50,881 nucleotides of DNA from DATDAW01 sp036525185 (GTDB taxonomy: Bacteria; Verrucomicrobiota; Verrucomicrobiia; Chthoniobacterales; DASVRZ01), in the NCBI GenBank assembly GCA_036525185.1, contig DATDAW010000035.1:1-50881 (forward strand), read 5' to 3'. Every line of letters begins with the position of its first letter. Positions within the stretch are counted from its first letter, which is position 1. This document shows positions 16,026-25,287 of the stretch, piece by piece. The notes beneath the pieces were generated by a model, which was not told the origin of the DNA, ran no database searches, and saw only the letters and a program-made list of their open reading frames with translations. A program made the position numbers and the translations under genes.

Positions 16026-17134
16026 GGTTTCGGTTTCTTATAAAGCGGTTTCCTTTCGACAACGGCCGGGAATTTTTTACCTCGGATGTCAATCTCGATC
16101 GCCGTTCCAGGAACCGCCAGAGCTGGAGGCAAATATGCCATACCGATTCCTGTCCCAAGGCTCGGCGAAAGCCCGCCACTGCACGTCTCACCCACGACCT
16201 CGCCGCCGGCGGTGACCGGATAATGTGAGCGCGGCGGGGGTGATTTCGCCGTCATGCGAAATGGCGCCAGCTTGCGTGCGACACCTTCCGTCTTTTGCCG
16301 GGCAAGCACATCGCGTCCGACAAACTCGCCCTTGTTCAAATCCACAAAAAAACCGAGCCCAGCCTCGATCGGCGTAATCCCGGGACCCAAGTCCGAGCCG
16401 TTAAGCGGATAACACATCTCCAGCCGCAGCGTATCGCGAGCACCAAGCCCGCACGGCTTCAGGCCATAGACTTTTCCGAAATCAAGCAGTTCATTCCAAA
16501 TTCGCGGGCCATCGGTCGCCGGCAAAAACAACTCGGCGCCGTCTTCACCCGTGTAACCGGTCCGCGCCGCCGTGATCGTTGTTCCGCGAACGATAAAGTT
16601 AGCGATCCCGTTTCGTGGCGGAAGATTACCGCCAAGAAAAGCCTCCAACAACGCCACCGACGCCGGCCCCTGGACGGCCAGACCCGCGAAATCGTCGCTC
16701 TTGTTTTCAAGCGTCACATCGCCCTCCGTTTCGCTCTCCAGCCAGGCTACATCTTCAGCAATCATCGAGGCATTGATGACGAGAAAATAGGTGTGCGGGC
16801 CAGTCCGATAGGCGATGAGATCATCAATTACACCACCGTTTTCATTGAGCAAAATCGTGTATTGACCCTGACCAGACGCTAGCTTCGTGATGTTATTCGT
16901 GAGCACACGATTCAAAAACGCCTCCGCGTCCGGCCCGGTAACAGTCACCTGTCCCATATGAGAAATATCGAATACGCCCGCTGCGTTCCGGACGGTCTGA
17001 TGTTCGTCGAGGATGCTCGTGTAAAAAACCGGCATTTCCCATCCGCCGAACCCTATCAACTTCGCCCCGGCTCGAACGTGTTCATCGAACAGAGGCGTGC
17101 GCTGGAAGTTTTCGGAGGTGGACGAATCAGACAC
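16022..17134 (-). CDS. gcvT: Aminomethyltransferase (glycine cleavage T protein)
   Basis: A 370-residue folate-dependent enzyme with the GcvT N-terminal pattern (TPLFDEHVRAGAKLIGFGGW), 'GVFDISHMGQ', 'GYTGEDGAELF', 'LGARDTLRLEMCYPLNG' and the C-terminal barrel ending PGTAIEIDIRGK. It transfers the methylene unit to tetrahydrofolate and releases ammonia. It forms a two-gene operon with gcvH. I found no glycine-riboswitch signature in the 150 bp upstream by eye. Confidence 0.95.
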   Translation of the reverse strand: MSDSSTSENFQRTPLFDEHVRAGAKLIGFGGWEMPVFYTSILDEHQTVRNAAGVFDISHMGQVTVTGPDAEAFLNRVLTNNITKLASGQGQYTILLNENGGVIDDLIAYRTGPHTYFLVINASMIAEDVAWLESETEGDVTLENKSDDFAGLAVQGPASVALLEAFLGGNLPPRNGIANFIVRGTTITAARTGYTGEDGAELFLPATDGPRIWNELLDFGKVYGLKPCGLGARDTLRLEMCYPLNGSDLGPGITPIEAGLGFFVDLNKGEFVGRDVLARQKTEGVARKLAPFRMTAKSPPPRSHYPVTAGGEVVGETCSGGLSPSLGTGIGMAYLPPALAVPGTAIEIDIRGKKFPAVVERKPLYKKPKP

Positions 17135-17286
17135 GACGGCGAAATTACACGTGACTCGCCACTCAGTGGAAGGCCAAAACGCGACTTTACGGTAGGGCGC
17201 AGATTTTTTGGCGGGTCAGCGCCACCGTTTCCCGTAGTTGCCGCGGCAAACCGCTCCGTCATTTGTTAGGCGCGCCAGGTTGCCTG

Positions 17287-18066
17287 TCACGCCAGATTCA
17301 CCCACGCCGTCACAGTCCCCGCTTCCACCGGTCCATAAACACTCACTTGAGCCACGTCGGCGGCGTCGCGCCCATACGAGAGCACAATCCGGTTGCCTTG
17401 TGGCTCAGCCTGGGTCGCATCAAAGGTATACCATCTGCCTCCGACGAAGGCTTCGAACCACGCATGCAAATCCATCGGGTCGAGCTGATACAGGTAGCCC
17501 ACGACGCTCCGGGCTGGAATCCGCAACGCCCGGCAAAGCGTAATTCCCAGATGCGAAAAATCCCGGCAAACGCCCGTACGACTGTGTGCTGTTTCCAAGG
17601 CCGAAGTCGATGGCGTTGAAAATCCGTATTGATAACGGATATTCTGCTGAATCCAGCTCCGGATCGCTTCGACCTGCTGATATCCCGGGACGATTTTGCC
17701 CGCAATTTCCGAGGCCAGTTTCAGCATAAGATCGGACGGGCAGTACCGGCTTGGCAGCAAATACTGCAACACTTCGTGCGGCAAATTCTGCACCAGGGTA
17801 AATCCTGCATTCGGGTTCACAGCAATGGCATCAGACACTTCTGCAGTGCAGGAGCACTCGATATGGACCTCTCCCCCCGGCAGAATGGCACGCTGACAGA
17901 GGTTCCCGAAAGCATCGGTGTATTCCACGATATTCGACGGCGGATTAATCGTGATTTCGCTGGCAGTGATTTTCTGGGCCAATCCGCTTTGGGGTCTCAG
18001 CATTAACACAACAGCCGATGGCTCGGCCACCTTTTCTACAATCGTACATCCAGCGTTTAGTATCAT
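17287..18066 (-). CDS. Transglutaminase-like cysteine protease-fold protein
   Basis: A 259-residue cytosolic protein with a beta-rich N-terminal domain and a transglutaminase core. The catalytic triad is readable: C167 in TGVCRDFSH, H201 in DLHAWFEAF and D216 in YTFDATQA. Bacterial members of this group usually act as peptidases or amidases rather than cross-linkers. They often cluster with alpha-E/ATP-grasp genes, which are absent here. It has no signal peptide. Confidence 0.88.
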   Translation of the reverse strand: MILNAGCTIVEKVAEPSAVVLMLRPQSGLAQKITASEITINPPSNIVEYTDAFGNLCQRAILPGGEVHIECSCTAEVSDAIAVNPNAGFTLVQNLPHEVLQYLLPSRYCPSDLMLKLASEIAGKIVPGYQQVEAIRSWIQQNIRYQYGFSTPSTSALETAHSRTGVCRDFSHLGITLCRALRIPARSVVGYLYQLDPMDLHAWFEAFVGGRWYTFDATQAEPQGNRIVLSYGRDAADVAQVSVYGPVEAGTVTAWVNLA

Positions 18067-18273
18067 GGCTCTTGAAATGGAGGTAATAAAGCGCTTCGCG
18101 AATGGACGCGAAGCGGCTCTTTCTCACAACGAACGCGCATACCGAACTGCACGCATCAAACTTCGAAAATAAGCAACCCGATTCCGTGCTGCGTGAAGGC
18201 GCTGGGCGATTCGCGTGCGTCTTCAAACCGGGAACTTCCCTGAGGGCGGCGACGGTGAACGTAGAGTGAAACT

Positions 18274-19809
18274 TCAGAGGCGTTTTAACTCTCCTTGCAC
18301 ATGCGTCGTTTCGCGGGCGGCGCTGATCAGCATGGCGTAGGTGGCAGAGGGGTTGTCTCCATCCGGGTCGAGCGCGTTCCGTTCCGTGCCACGCATGTAG
18401 TCGATGGAAAACAGGCCAAAGCGCGGCGTGTAACTACCCCATTCGTAGTTATCGAAAAGCGACCAGTGCAGATAACCCATCACGGGAATCCCTTCCTTCG
18501 CGATGCGAATGACCTCATGCACATGCAGCTTGAGAAATTGGCTGCGCGTCATGCCATCCCGACGTCGGGTGCCGGAATTGTCTTTTTTCCGACGTTTAGC
18601 CATCCCGTTTTCCGCAATAAGAATCTCACGCCCACCAAAATCTTCCGAATAATATTTACAGAAAAAGTGCATGCCGCGCGCCAGCACGCGCCAGTCCCAC
18701 CATTTGCTGGTGACGCTGTTCATGACCCATTCACGGAAGGATTTGGACCTAAATTCGTGATCCCACCAAACCGGCAGCCGGAAAGCGTGCGCGGTGAAAG
18801 GATCGTAATAGTCGATGCCGATATAGTCGAACGCCCGCGCGACAGGGCCGTTGTAAAGTTCCGCCAGCGTGTGTTTGAAACGGGCACTTCGGAACGTCTT
18901 GTAACCGACCCAATTGCTGATTCGTTTGAGGGTGGCCCCGAAATAATAGGGAAGGTCCTTGCGCAACGGAATTCTTGCGCCGACAAATGCGGCGTCGAAT
19001 TCCTCCGCCTTTCGATGAATATAACGATTTAAATCGCCCGGCTCCTGCCCACGTTCCCGCATGGAAAGGATGTCCAGAATGAATTTATCGGACCAGTAAA
19101 GGTCGCTGCAATAGTTATTGAGGGTGACGAGTGGTCCCCGCCAGCCCCGTTCCCGATACAGTCTGTGAATCGCGTGATAAGCTCTCACATGGCTGGCCAT
19201 CAACAAATCATAGGCCATCAGGCATGCTGCAAAACTGCGGCGATGACCCGATGGAAATTGATGGCCAAAATAACTGTTGAGCACGAGCATGTTAGGCTCG
19301 TTGATCGTGATGAGCCGGTGAATGGGCTCCTGGCCGCACTGTGTCAGTAACGTATTGACATGATCCAGGGCGGTAACGACGTATTGCTCGAACAAATCAA
19401 TCGTCGACTCGTGAAGCCACGGATCACTGCCCAGCCAGGCGGGATGAACGAAATGATGGAGCGTTACGACGGGAGTTAGTCGATTCTCACGGCATTTGCA
19501 AATCAGGTCGGCGTAAAAGTCGAGCGCCTTCGTATCGAACTGCGGCGGTGGACCGCCGTTGAGTCTTGAAGCACCGGGCTGGATGCGGCTCCATTCCAGG
19601 CCCAGCCGGAACGCATTGAAGCCAAGCTCCCTGCAACGGGCGAAATCCTCCGCATATCGATTTAAGAAATCGGAGGACGCTCCCAGTCGCGCAACTTCGC
19701 GTTCCTCCTCGGCAGTCGCCCAATTCGTACGCGGCTGGTCCGGGCCATTGTAGTGGCCCTCAGCCTGATATGCGGATGTGGCAACGCCCCACAGGAAGTC
19801 GGTTGTCAT
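18274..19809 (-). CDS. Glycoside hydrolase family 1 (beta-glycosidase)
   Basis: A 511-residue GH1 TIM barrel starting DFLWGVATSAYQAEG. The acid/base E171 is in TINEPN and the nucleophile E400 in LIAENGM; the aglycone-site segment 'LHWSLFDNYEWG' is also present. There is no signal peptide, so it is cytosolic or membrane-peripheral. It follows the MGDG-synthase-like glycosyltransferase by 28 bp on the same strand, suggesting it handles a glycolipid or the same glycan. The sugar specificity cannot be read from sequence. Confidence 0.92.
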   Translation of the reverse strand: MTTDFLWGVATSAYQAEGHYNGPDQPRTNWATAEEEREVARLGASSDFLNRYAEDFARCRELGFNAFRLGLEWSRIQPGASRLNGGPPPQFDTKALDFYADLICKCRENRLTPVVTLHHFVHPAWLGSDPWLHESTIDLFEQYVVTALDHVNTLLTQCGQEPIHRLITINEPNMLVLNSYFGHQFPSGHRRSFAACLMAYDLLMASHVRAYHAIHRLYRERGWRGPLVTLNNYCSDLYWSDKFILDILSMRERGQEPGDLNRYIHRKAEEFDAAFVGARIPLRKDLPYYFGATLKRISNWVGYKTFRSARFKHTLAELYNGPVARAFDYIGIDYYDPFTAHAFRLPVWWDHEFRSKSFREWVMNSVTSKWWDWRVLARGMHFFCKYYSEDFGGREILIAENGMAKRRKKDNSGTRRRDGMTRSQFLKLHVHEVIRIAKEGIPVMGYLHWSLFDNYEWGSYTPRFGLFSIDYMRGTERNALDPDGDNPSATYAMLISAARETTHVQGELKRL

Positions 19810-19837
19810 GGCAAGTGCAGCTGGCCGATCGGATTTG

Positions 19838-21049
19838 CTAGGAGCTCTCCCTGGTCACCACGGCGGCCATGGCTTCGACTTCCTCTTTGCTAATCCGGAT
19901 GGGCGGAAGCTTATCAGCCATCAGCGTGTTGACAATCGTCCTGGCTGCGTCCGGTTTTGCAAGGCGCTGCGTATTTTCTCGCATTCGTGCGAGGCGTCCC
20001 GGTTCGTCCAGGAGACGATCTATCTTGAATGGCAGGGTGGTCATGTCGTTGCATTTGATGGCTATGCCTTCCTCAAGGAGGTGATCGCTATTGCGCTCCT
20101 CCTGACCCGGAATAGGGGCCACCACCACCATGGGAAGTCTGGCAGCCAGGGCCTCTGCAGTGGTTAACCCGCCCGGCTTGCCAATAAACAAATCCGATGC
20201 GCCCATCAGCTCGTGCATGCGGGTAACGAAGCCGAACACCCGAACCTTCGAACCGGATGAAGCGGTCATTTCCGTGACGCGGGCACGCAGATCCTCGCTT
20301 TTTCCACAGAGCACGATGGTTTGGACCTCATTGCGAAGCGTCTGCAAACGTTCAACGATGAATTCGGCGTATCCGAGCCCCACGGCTCCAGCCGAGAGCA
20401 GGATGGTCGTTTTATCCGGATCCAGGCCGAATTCCGTGCGGATCAGATGACGATCGACAGGTTTTCCGAAATCAGGATCAACTGGGATGCCGGAAACGGT
20501 GACACGTTCCGCCGGAAGACCGAGGGTGTCGAGATGCGCTTTGGTCTCGTCGATTGCCACAAAATACCGGTGAAAATGCCGGGAAAGCCACATCGCATGA
20601 AAATCGAAATCGGTAACAACAATGGAGAGCTGCGTCTGCAGCTCCTTTTTTGACATCAAATGCGAAATGATTCCCGCGGGCATGAAGTGCGTGCAGACAG
20701 TGACGTCGGGATCGAAACCGCGAATGAATTTAACAAGAGGAACCGTGTTCAGCCGGTCAAGCGCCAGCCGCATGGGATCCGTCTTCCACGGTTCGTCGCT
20801 TTGTTTGTACCACCAACCGAGGAAATTCGGCGCGGATTGCACGAGCGTTGTGTAAAATTTGGAGTAAAAGTCGCTGAACAGCTGGTTGGTGTATTTCAGT
20901 GCATCGAGATGAACAACGTCCCCGACTTCCGGATGCTGGCGGAAGGTCTTTTCCAAGGCGTCTGCCGCACGGATATGGCCCGTGCCCGCGCCGGTGGAGA
21001 TGATGAGGACGCGTTTTTTAGCCACCGGATTTCTTTTTGTCGCTGTCAT
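19838..21049 (-). CDS. MGDG-synthase/UgtP-like diacylglycerol glycosyltransferase
   Basis: I chose ATG 21049 (403 residues) because the fold begins at KKRVLIISTGAGTGHIRAAD, the acceptor-binding GxGH motif. The N-domain pattern (Y..FY...Q..P...GWWY) and the C-terminal 'GKPGGLTTAEALAARLPMVV' donor-site motif are those of GT28 MGDG synthases and processive diacylglycerol glucosyltransferases. These add glucose or galactose to diacylglycerol at the inner membrane. The start overlaps the preceding gene by 32 bp. Confidence 0.85.
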   Translation of the reverse strand: MTATKRNPVAKKRVLIISTGAGTGHIRAADALEKTFRQHPEVGDVVHLDALKYTNQLFSDFYSKFYTTLVQSAPNFLGWWYKQSDEPWKTDPMRLALDRLNTVPLVKFIRGFDPDVTVCTHFMPAGIISHLMSKKELQTQLSIVVTDFDFHAMWLSRHFHRYFVAIDETKAHLDTLGLPAERVTVSGIPVDPDFGKPVDRHLIRTEFGLDPDKTTILLSAGAVGLGYAEFIVERLQTLRNEVQTIVLCGKSEDLRARVTEMTASSGSKVRVFGFVTRMHELMGASDLFIGKPGGLTTAEALAARLPMVVVAPIPGQEERNSDHLLEEGIAIKCNDMTTLPFKIDRLLDEPGRLARMRENTQRLAKPDAARTIVNTLMADKLPPIRISKEEVEAMAAVVTRESS

Positions 21050-22070
21050 TTCCGCTGGCCGGAGCCGATGTCGTATCTGAATTCTCAACTTTGTTTCCGA
21101 CACTTTCGGAACTGATTCGTTCGAGACGCCGCTTGGCGGCGGCTTCCATGCGGTCGAGTCCCTTGCCGAAGGCGGAATCAATCCGTCGCATTTCGGCAAA
21201 CAACGCCGGGTAATAGGCCTTGAGCGCTTGGTAACGCTCTTCGGAGCTCACAGCAGAATCCGCTTTTGCCTTAAGGTCGCGAACTTTCGCATTCTCAAGA
21301 GCCTGGATCTTGAGTTTCTGGAAGCGAATGCGCTCCAGCGCACGCTCTTCGACGAATTCGGCGGTAAACGCCGGGGCGTCCGAAACAGGCGAGAGTGTAA
21401 CTGCGTCGTCCTTCGAGCTCCCGTCTTCAACAAGCGCAATGGGCTGGTTGAGCGGGCTCGCTTTGACTTTTTCGGGAATGGGCTTGGGCGTTGGTCTTGC
21501 CTCACGAACGGGCTCGATTTTGGCGGGTTCGGCGGGGCGCCCGACTGCAACTTCTTCCAGAGGCGGCAGCGAATCCGGCAGTGGCGTGGAGCTTGCATTG
21601 GGGGCAATCGCCGCAATCTGCGTTTCCGGCGTGGCAACGGGCAGAGTCGCTTTCGGGATATCGGCTTTTGCCACTTCATCAACGGTCTGCGAAGGGCGTT
21701 GCTTTTGGTGGTCGCTGCTGTCGGATTCGACCGGTTGGCCTTGTTCTTCGGACTGGATCACTCGACGTTTTTTTCGCCTCGGGGTGGGTGTCGCCAACGG
21801 AGTAGGCGTTACCATGGGGGCGACAGCAAGTGGCGTTGGTGCTGGCTTTTTCCCGAAGATCCGTTTCAAAAAGCCGGGTTTCTTCGTTTCCAAAGGCAAC
21901 GGTGTCGGATAGACCACGCTGATTCGCGTCGGATCAACCGCAGGACTGGGTTCCGCGGCGGCGGTTCTTCGCCTTTGCGGAGGGGTGGGACCCGGTTGCT
22001 GCGCCACGACATCCGCGAAAGCCAGGGTAGTAACAAGCACGATATAAAGGGAGAGATCGATGCGTTTCAT
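21018..22070 (-). CDS. Exported Pro/Thr-rich protein with charged helical tail
   Basis: From ATG 22070 the product has 350 residues: a signal peptide (MKRIDLSLYIVLVTTLAFAD, cleavage near VVA-QQ) and about 100 residues rich in Pro, Thr and Arg (e.g. TPLATPTPRRKKRR). A disordered middle follows, then a charged helix-rich segment (roughly 260-335) with 'ERYQALKAYYPALFAEMRRI'. That tail resembles the tail of the protein encoded at 30790-31545. I recognise no family. It heads an operon with the glycosyltransferase and GH1 genes. Confidence 0.6.
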   Translation of the reverse strand: MKRIDLSLYIVLVTTLAFADVVAQQPGPTPPQRRRTAAAEPSPAVDPTRISVVYPTPLPLETKKPGFLKRIFGKKPAPTPLAVAPMVTPTPLATPTPRRKKRRVIQSEEQGQPVESDSSDHQKQRPSQTVDEVAKADIPKATLPVATPETQIAAIAPNASSTPLPDSLPPLEEVAVGRPAEPAKIEPVREARPTPKPIPEKVKASPLNQPIALVEDGSSKDDAVTLSPVSDAPAFTAEFVEERALERIRFQKLKIQALENAKVRDLKAKADSAVSSEERYQALKAYYPALFAEMRRIDSAFGKGLDRMEAAAKRRLERISSESVGNKVENSDTTSAPASGNDSDKKKSGG

Positions 22071-22193
22071 TTTGGGGAAGAACCGGAGAAAGCGGGCAAA
22101 AATAACTTTTCCGCGCTCTACCCGCAATTCCAAAATCTTCGCCCTTTTCCTGCTCCGGCGACTGGTTTAGGCTGCGCGTCCGCATTTTTTCCC

Positions 22194-23465
22194 ATGATCG
22201 ATATCCGTCTCATCCGCGACCAGCCCGAGTATGTCAAAGCCCGCCTCGCTACGCGGAGCACATCCTACGGGACGGCAGTCGATGCGATTCTCGATTGTGA
22301 TCGGGAACGGCGCGCGCTGGAAACGCGGTTGCAGAATTTGCAAGCGGACCGCAGGCGGCTCAGCAAGGAGATCGGGCAGAAGCGCATGGCCGGGCAGGAT
22401 TCGACCGAACTCGAGGCGACCGTCCGATCAATCGGCACGCAAATTGATGAAATCGCCGTGCAAACTCAGCAGGCGGATGAAAGACAACGGGATTTGCTGC
22501 TCAATCTGCCCAATTTGCCTCATGACGGAGCGCCGATCGGCTTGACCGCCGAGGAAAACCCGATCGTTCGCACGTGGGGGAAGAAGCCCAAGGTCGAAAA
22601 TCCACTCGACCATGTGAAGCTGGGCGAAAAGCTCGGTCTCTTCGACCTGCCGCGCGCGACGCGGATGACGGGTAGCGGTTTCGTTCTTTTCACGGGCGCG
22701 GGTGCGCGGCTGGAGCGGGCATTGGTGCAGTTCTGCCTCGACCTGCATACGCGTGAACACGGTTACACGGAGATTAACCCTCCGTTCGTTGTAAATCGCA
22801 ATGCACTCATCGGAACGACCCAGTTGCCGAAGTTTGCGGACCAGCTGTATCACGTGCAAGCGGAAGACTTGTTCCTGATCCCCACCGCGGAAGTGCCAGT
22901 GACGAATATCTACCGCGAAGAAATCCTCGCGCTGACGGATCTGCCGAAAAAGTTCGCGGCGTATACGCCGTGTTTTCGCAGCGAAGCCGGTGCAGCGGGT
23001 GTGGGTACGCGCGGACTCATCCGCGTTCATCAATTCGACAAGGTCGAACTCGTAAAACTCACAACGCCGGATTCGTCCTTCGCGGAACTCGAAACCCTCA
23101 CTGCCGATGCCGAACGTGTTCTGCAGGAACTCGGTCTGCATTATCGAGTCATCGAGCTGTGCACGGGCGACCTCGGTTTCGGCTCCACCAAGACCTACGA
23201 CATCGAAGTCTGGGCGCCTGGCCAAAATGCGTTTTTGGAAGTCTCGAGCTGCTCAAACTTTGGCGATTTTCAGGCGCGTCGAATGAACCTCCGGTTCAAG
23301 GACGCCGAAGGCAAAAATCGTTTCACCCATACACTGAATGGCTCGGGCACTGCCATGCCGCGGCTCATGGTGGCGCTGCTGGAGACCTATCAGCAACCCG
23401 ATGGCTCAATCGACATCCCAGAACCCTTGCGCCCGTATTTCGGCGGTGAAAGGATCGCCCCATGA
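22194..23465 (+). CDS. serS: Seryl-tRNA synthetase
   Basis: ATG 22194 gives 423 residues, the family length. Residues 1-105 form the coiled-coil tRNA-binding arm (MIDIRLIRDQPEYVKARLAT...). Class II motifs follow: motif 2 in PCFRSEAGAAGVGTRGLIRV and motif 3 in LNGSGTAMPRLMVALLE. It charges tRNA-Ser in the cytosol. The reading frame is open far upstream (to 21228), but that part is antisense to the Pro/Thr-rich gene and not coding. The VOC gene overlaps its stop by 4 bp. Confidence 0.97.
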   Translation: MIDIRLIRDQPEYVKARLATRSTSYGTAVDAILDCDRERRALETRLQNLQADRRRLSKEIGQKRMAGQDSTELEATVRSIGTQIDEIAVQTQQADERQRDLLLNLPNLPHDGAPIGLTAEENPIVRTWGKKPKVENPLDHVKLGEKLGLFDLPRATRMTGSGFVLFTGAGARLERALVQFCLDLHTREHGYTEINPPFVVNRNALIGTTQLPKFADQLYHVQAEDLFLIPTAEVPVTNIYREEILALTDLPKKFAAYTPCFRSEAGAAGVGTRGLIRVHQFDKVELVKLTTPDSSFAELETLTADAERVLQELGLHYRVIELCTGDLGFGSTKTYDIEVWAPGQNAFLEVSSCSNFGDFQARRMNLRFKDAEGKNRFTHTLNGSGTAMPRLMVALLETYQQPDGSIDIPEPLRPYFGGERIAP

Positions 23466-23860
23466 GCACTCGACGCTTCGATCATCTGGACCTTCGCGTT
23501 TCCAACTACGCCGAATCACGCCCATTCTATGACTCCTGGTTGCCCGCCATGGGTTACACACGTCTTGCCGACTACGGCGAAGAGTGGACAGGCTGGCGTC
23601 TTGACGACGCTGACCCCGCCGAATTTATAGGCATCTTTACCGATCCCGATCACAAGCCGAATGCCAACCGCGTCGCCTTCTGGGCGGATAGCCGGGCGGA
23701 AGTAGATCGTATCGCCGCCGCGATCGTGGCTGGCGGCGGGCGGAATATCGAGGGGCCCGAGGTGTGCGACGAGTATTCCGCGGGTTATTACGCCGTCTTT
23801 TTCGAAGATCCCTCCGGGAATAAATTCGAAGTCTGCTTCCGCGAGCAGCTGGACTCGTAA
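23462..23860 (+). CDS. VOC-family (glyoxalase-like) protein
   Basis: A 132-residue vicinal-oxygen-chelate protein: 'RFDHLDLRVSNYAESRPFYD' at the start and 'GYYAVFFEDPSGNKFEVCF' at the end, the paired beta-alpha-beta-beta-beta modules. The terminal Glu and the first-module His17-type position are compatible with metal binding. The substrate is unknown. ATGA overlap with serS implies co-translation. Confidence 0.85.
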   Translation: MSTRRFDHLDLRVSNYAESRPFYDSWLPAMGYTRLADYGEEWTGWRLDDADPAEFIGIFTDPDHKPNANRVAFWADSRAEVDRIAAAIVAGGGRNIEGPEVCDEYSAGYYAVFFEDPSGNKFEVCFREQLDS

Positions 23861-23890
23861 TGCCGTGCTTCTTTTCCGAGGATTACCATC

Positions 23891-23914
23891 CCGCCCGTCT
23901 TTTTAGACGGGCGG
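23891..23914. terminator. Perfect 10-bp hairpin after the VOC gene
   Basis: CCGCCCGTCT and AGACGGGCGG form a perfect 10-bp stem around a TTTT loop, 30 bp past the VOC stop. It is very stable, but no U-tract follows, so intrinsic termination is likely only in a broad sense. Confidence 0.5.
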
Positions 23915-24000
23915 AACGGTTATTTCCGCCATTACCACGCAATTCTATTGCACCTTGTTCAGCCCAACAACACTGACGGCAAAGGCGAGGTGCATAAAAC

Positions 24001-24981
24001 ATGCCGCGCGACGAACATCTGAAACATCCTGTCCACCTTGGTGTCGAACGGACGGCTCGCGAGTGCTCAAAGGATGCTCCATGGCTTGTTGGAGTTTCTG
24101 GAGGACGCGACTCGGTCGCTCTCCTCAACGCCCTTCAAGAAGAGGGCTTTCGGAATCTAACCATCGCCCATTTCGACCATCGCTTGCGGGGAAAAAACTC
24201 GGAACGCGATTTCAAGTTTGTCACCAGGCTCGCGAAGAAGACAAACTTGCGAATCATTTCTGATTTCTGGAAATCGACTGAGGTCAAGAACGACTCCATT
24301 GAGTCAGCCGCGAGAACGGAGCGTTATCGGTTTTTTGCTGAGGCCGTTGCCATTACAGGCGCATACGGCATTTTTCTGGGCCACCATGCCGATGATCAGG
24401 CGGAAACGTTTTTGTGGAATTTATTGCGCGGCGCGGGTCCCGCCGGTCTCGCGGCCATGGCTTTTCGCACAGAAATGACAATCCACAGACTGCCCCTGAT
24501 TATTTTCCGACCGCTGCTCGGAGTGTGGCGTGAAGAAATCAATGCATATGTAGCCACTCACGGACTAGAGTTTCGGGAAGACGCGACAAATCGGTCATTG
24601 AGGTTCACCAGGAACCGGCTCCGGCGTCAGATCATCCCATGGCTGGAACAAAAACTGGCACGGAACATTCGCGAGCCATTGTGGCGGGCTGCGGAAATCG
24701 CTCGTGCGGAAAACGAGTGGCTTACGGATTTGACAGGTCATTTTTCCGCTGAGCGAGAGTTCCGGGTAGCGGACGTGCGGGGGAACCCGATCGCTTTGCA
24801 GCGGCGAGTCATTCATGAATGGCTGATCGCGCAAGGAGTCCCTGGCGTAGGGTTTACGGAGATCGAAGAAGTTCGCTCCCTGTTGGATCCTTCGGGTTCG
24901 CCTGCGCGGGTAAATCTTCCGTCCGGATTACAAGCCAGGCGCCGGGCAGGCGCGATTACGATCGCCAAACAGAAAAACTGA
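24001..24981 (+). CDS. tilS: tRNA(Ile)-lysidine synthase
   Basis: A 326-residue protein with the PP-loop SGGRDS (33-38), 'HFDHRLRG', 'HHADDQAETFLWNLLRG' and the 'DATNRSLRFTRNRLRRQIIPWL' motif of TilS. It uses ATP and lysine to make lysidine at C34 of tRNA-Ile(CAU). The protein is short and lacks the C-terminal domain of the E. coli enzyme, like the compact Aquifex form. A GAGGTG sits about 9 bases before the ATG. It converges on khpA with 11 bp between stops. Confidence 0.92.
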   Translation: MPRDEHLKHPVHLGVERTARECSKDAPWLVGVSGGRDSVALLNALQEEGFRNLTIAHFDHRLRGKNSERDFKFVTRLAKKTNLRIISDFWKSTEVKNDSIESAARTERYRFFAEAVAITGAYGIFLGHHADDQAETFLWNLLRGAGPAGLAAMAFRTEMTIHRLPLIIFRPLLGVWREEINAYVATHGLEFREDATNRSLRFTRNRLRRQIIPWLEQKLARNIREPLWRAAEIARAENEWLTDLTGHFSAEREFRVADVRGNPIALQRRVIHEWLIAQGVPGVGFTEIEEVRSLLDPSGSPARVNLPSGLQARRRAGAITIAKQKN

Positions 24982-24992
24982 GGAGCCGCCCA

Positions 24993-25229
24993 CTACGATT
25001 GGTCATCGATTTCAAGGATCACTTGCCTGCCAATACGCGCCGCGCCAGCAGAAAGAACCGAGCGCAAGGCTTCGATGGTCTGGCCATGCTTGCCAATTAC
25101 TTTGCCGATGTCCGCAGGAAGCACCTGAACCGTGAAAACTGTCTTTTTCTCCGAATCAAGTCTCATGATGACAACCTCATCCGGGTGATCGACCAGTCCT
25201 TTAATGACGAATTCAAGAAACTCTTCCAC
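24993..25229 (-). CDS. khpA: KH-domain RNA-binding protein KhpA
   Basis: A 78-residue protein consisting almost wholly of one KH domain, with the GxxG loop GKHG at 46-49 and the family N-terminus 'FLEFVIKGLVDHPDEV'. KhpA proteins bind structured RNA, often with KhpB, and affect division and sRNA stability in Gram-positives. The start is GTG. In many genomes the gene sits in rpsP-rimM-trmD; here it stands alone ahead of an unrelated gene. Confidence 0.88.
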   Translation of the reverse strand: MEEFLEFVIKGLVDHPDEVVIMRLDSEKKTVFTVQVLPADIGKVIGKHGQTIEALRSVLSAGAARIGRQVILEIDDQS

Positions 25230-25287
25230 ACGGACGAGTAAAGAATGGAGTCAAGCGGATTTGCAAGGAAAAGGGTAGCCGCAAGGC

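Noticed and set aside
16872..17286. Glycine riboswitch before gcvT
   Set aside because: No tandem aptamer signature or linker could be recognised in the short upstream gap.
21228..22193. Long open frame upstream of serS that would extend it by more than 300 residues
   Set aside because: It is antisense to the Pro/Thr-rich gene, has Arg/Gly-rich nonsense composition, and SerS normally begins MIDIRLIR.
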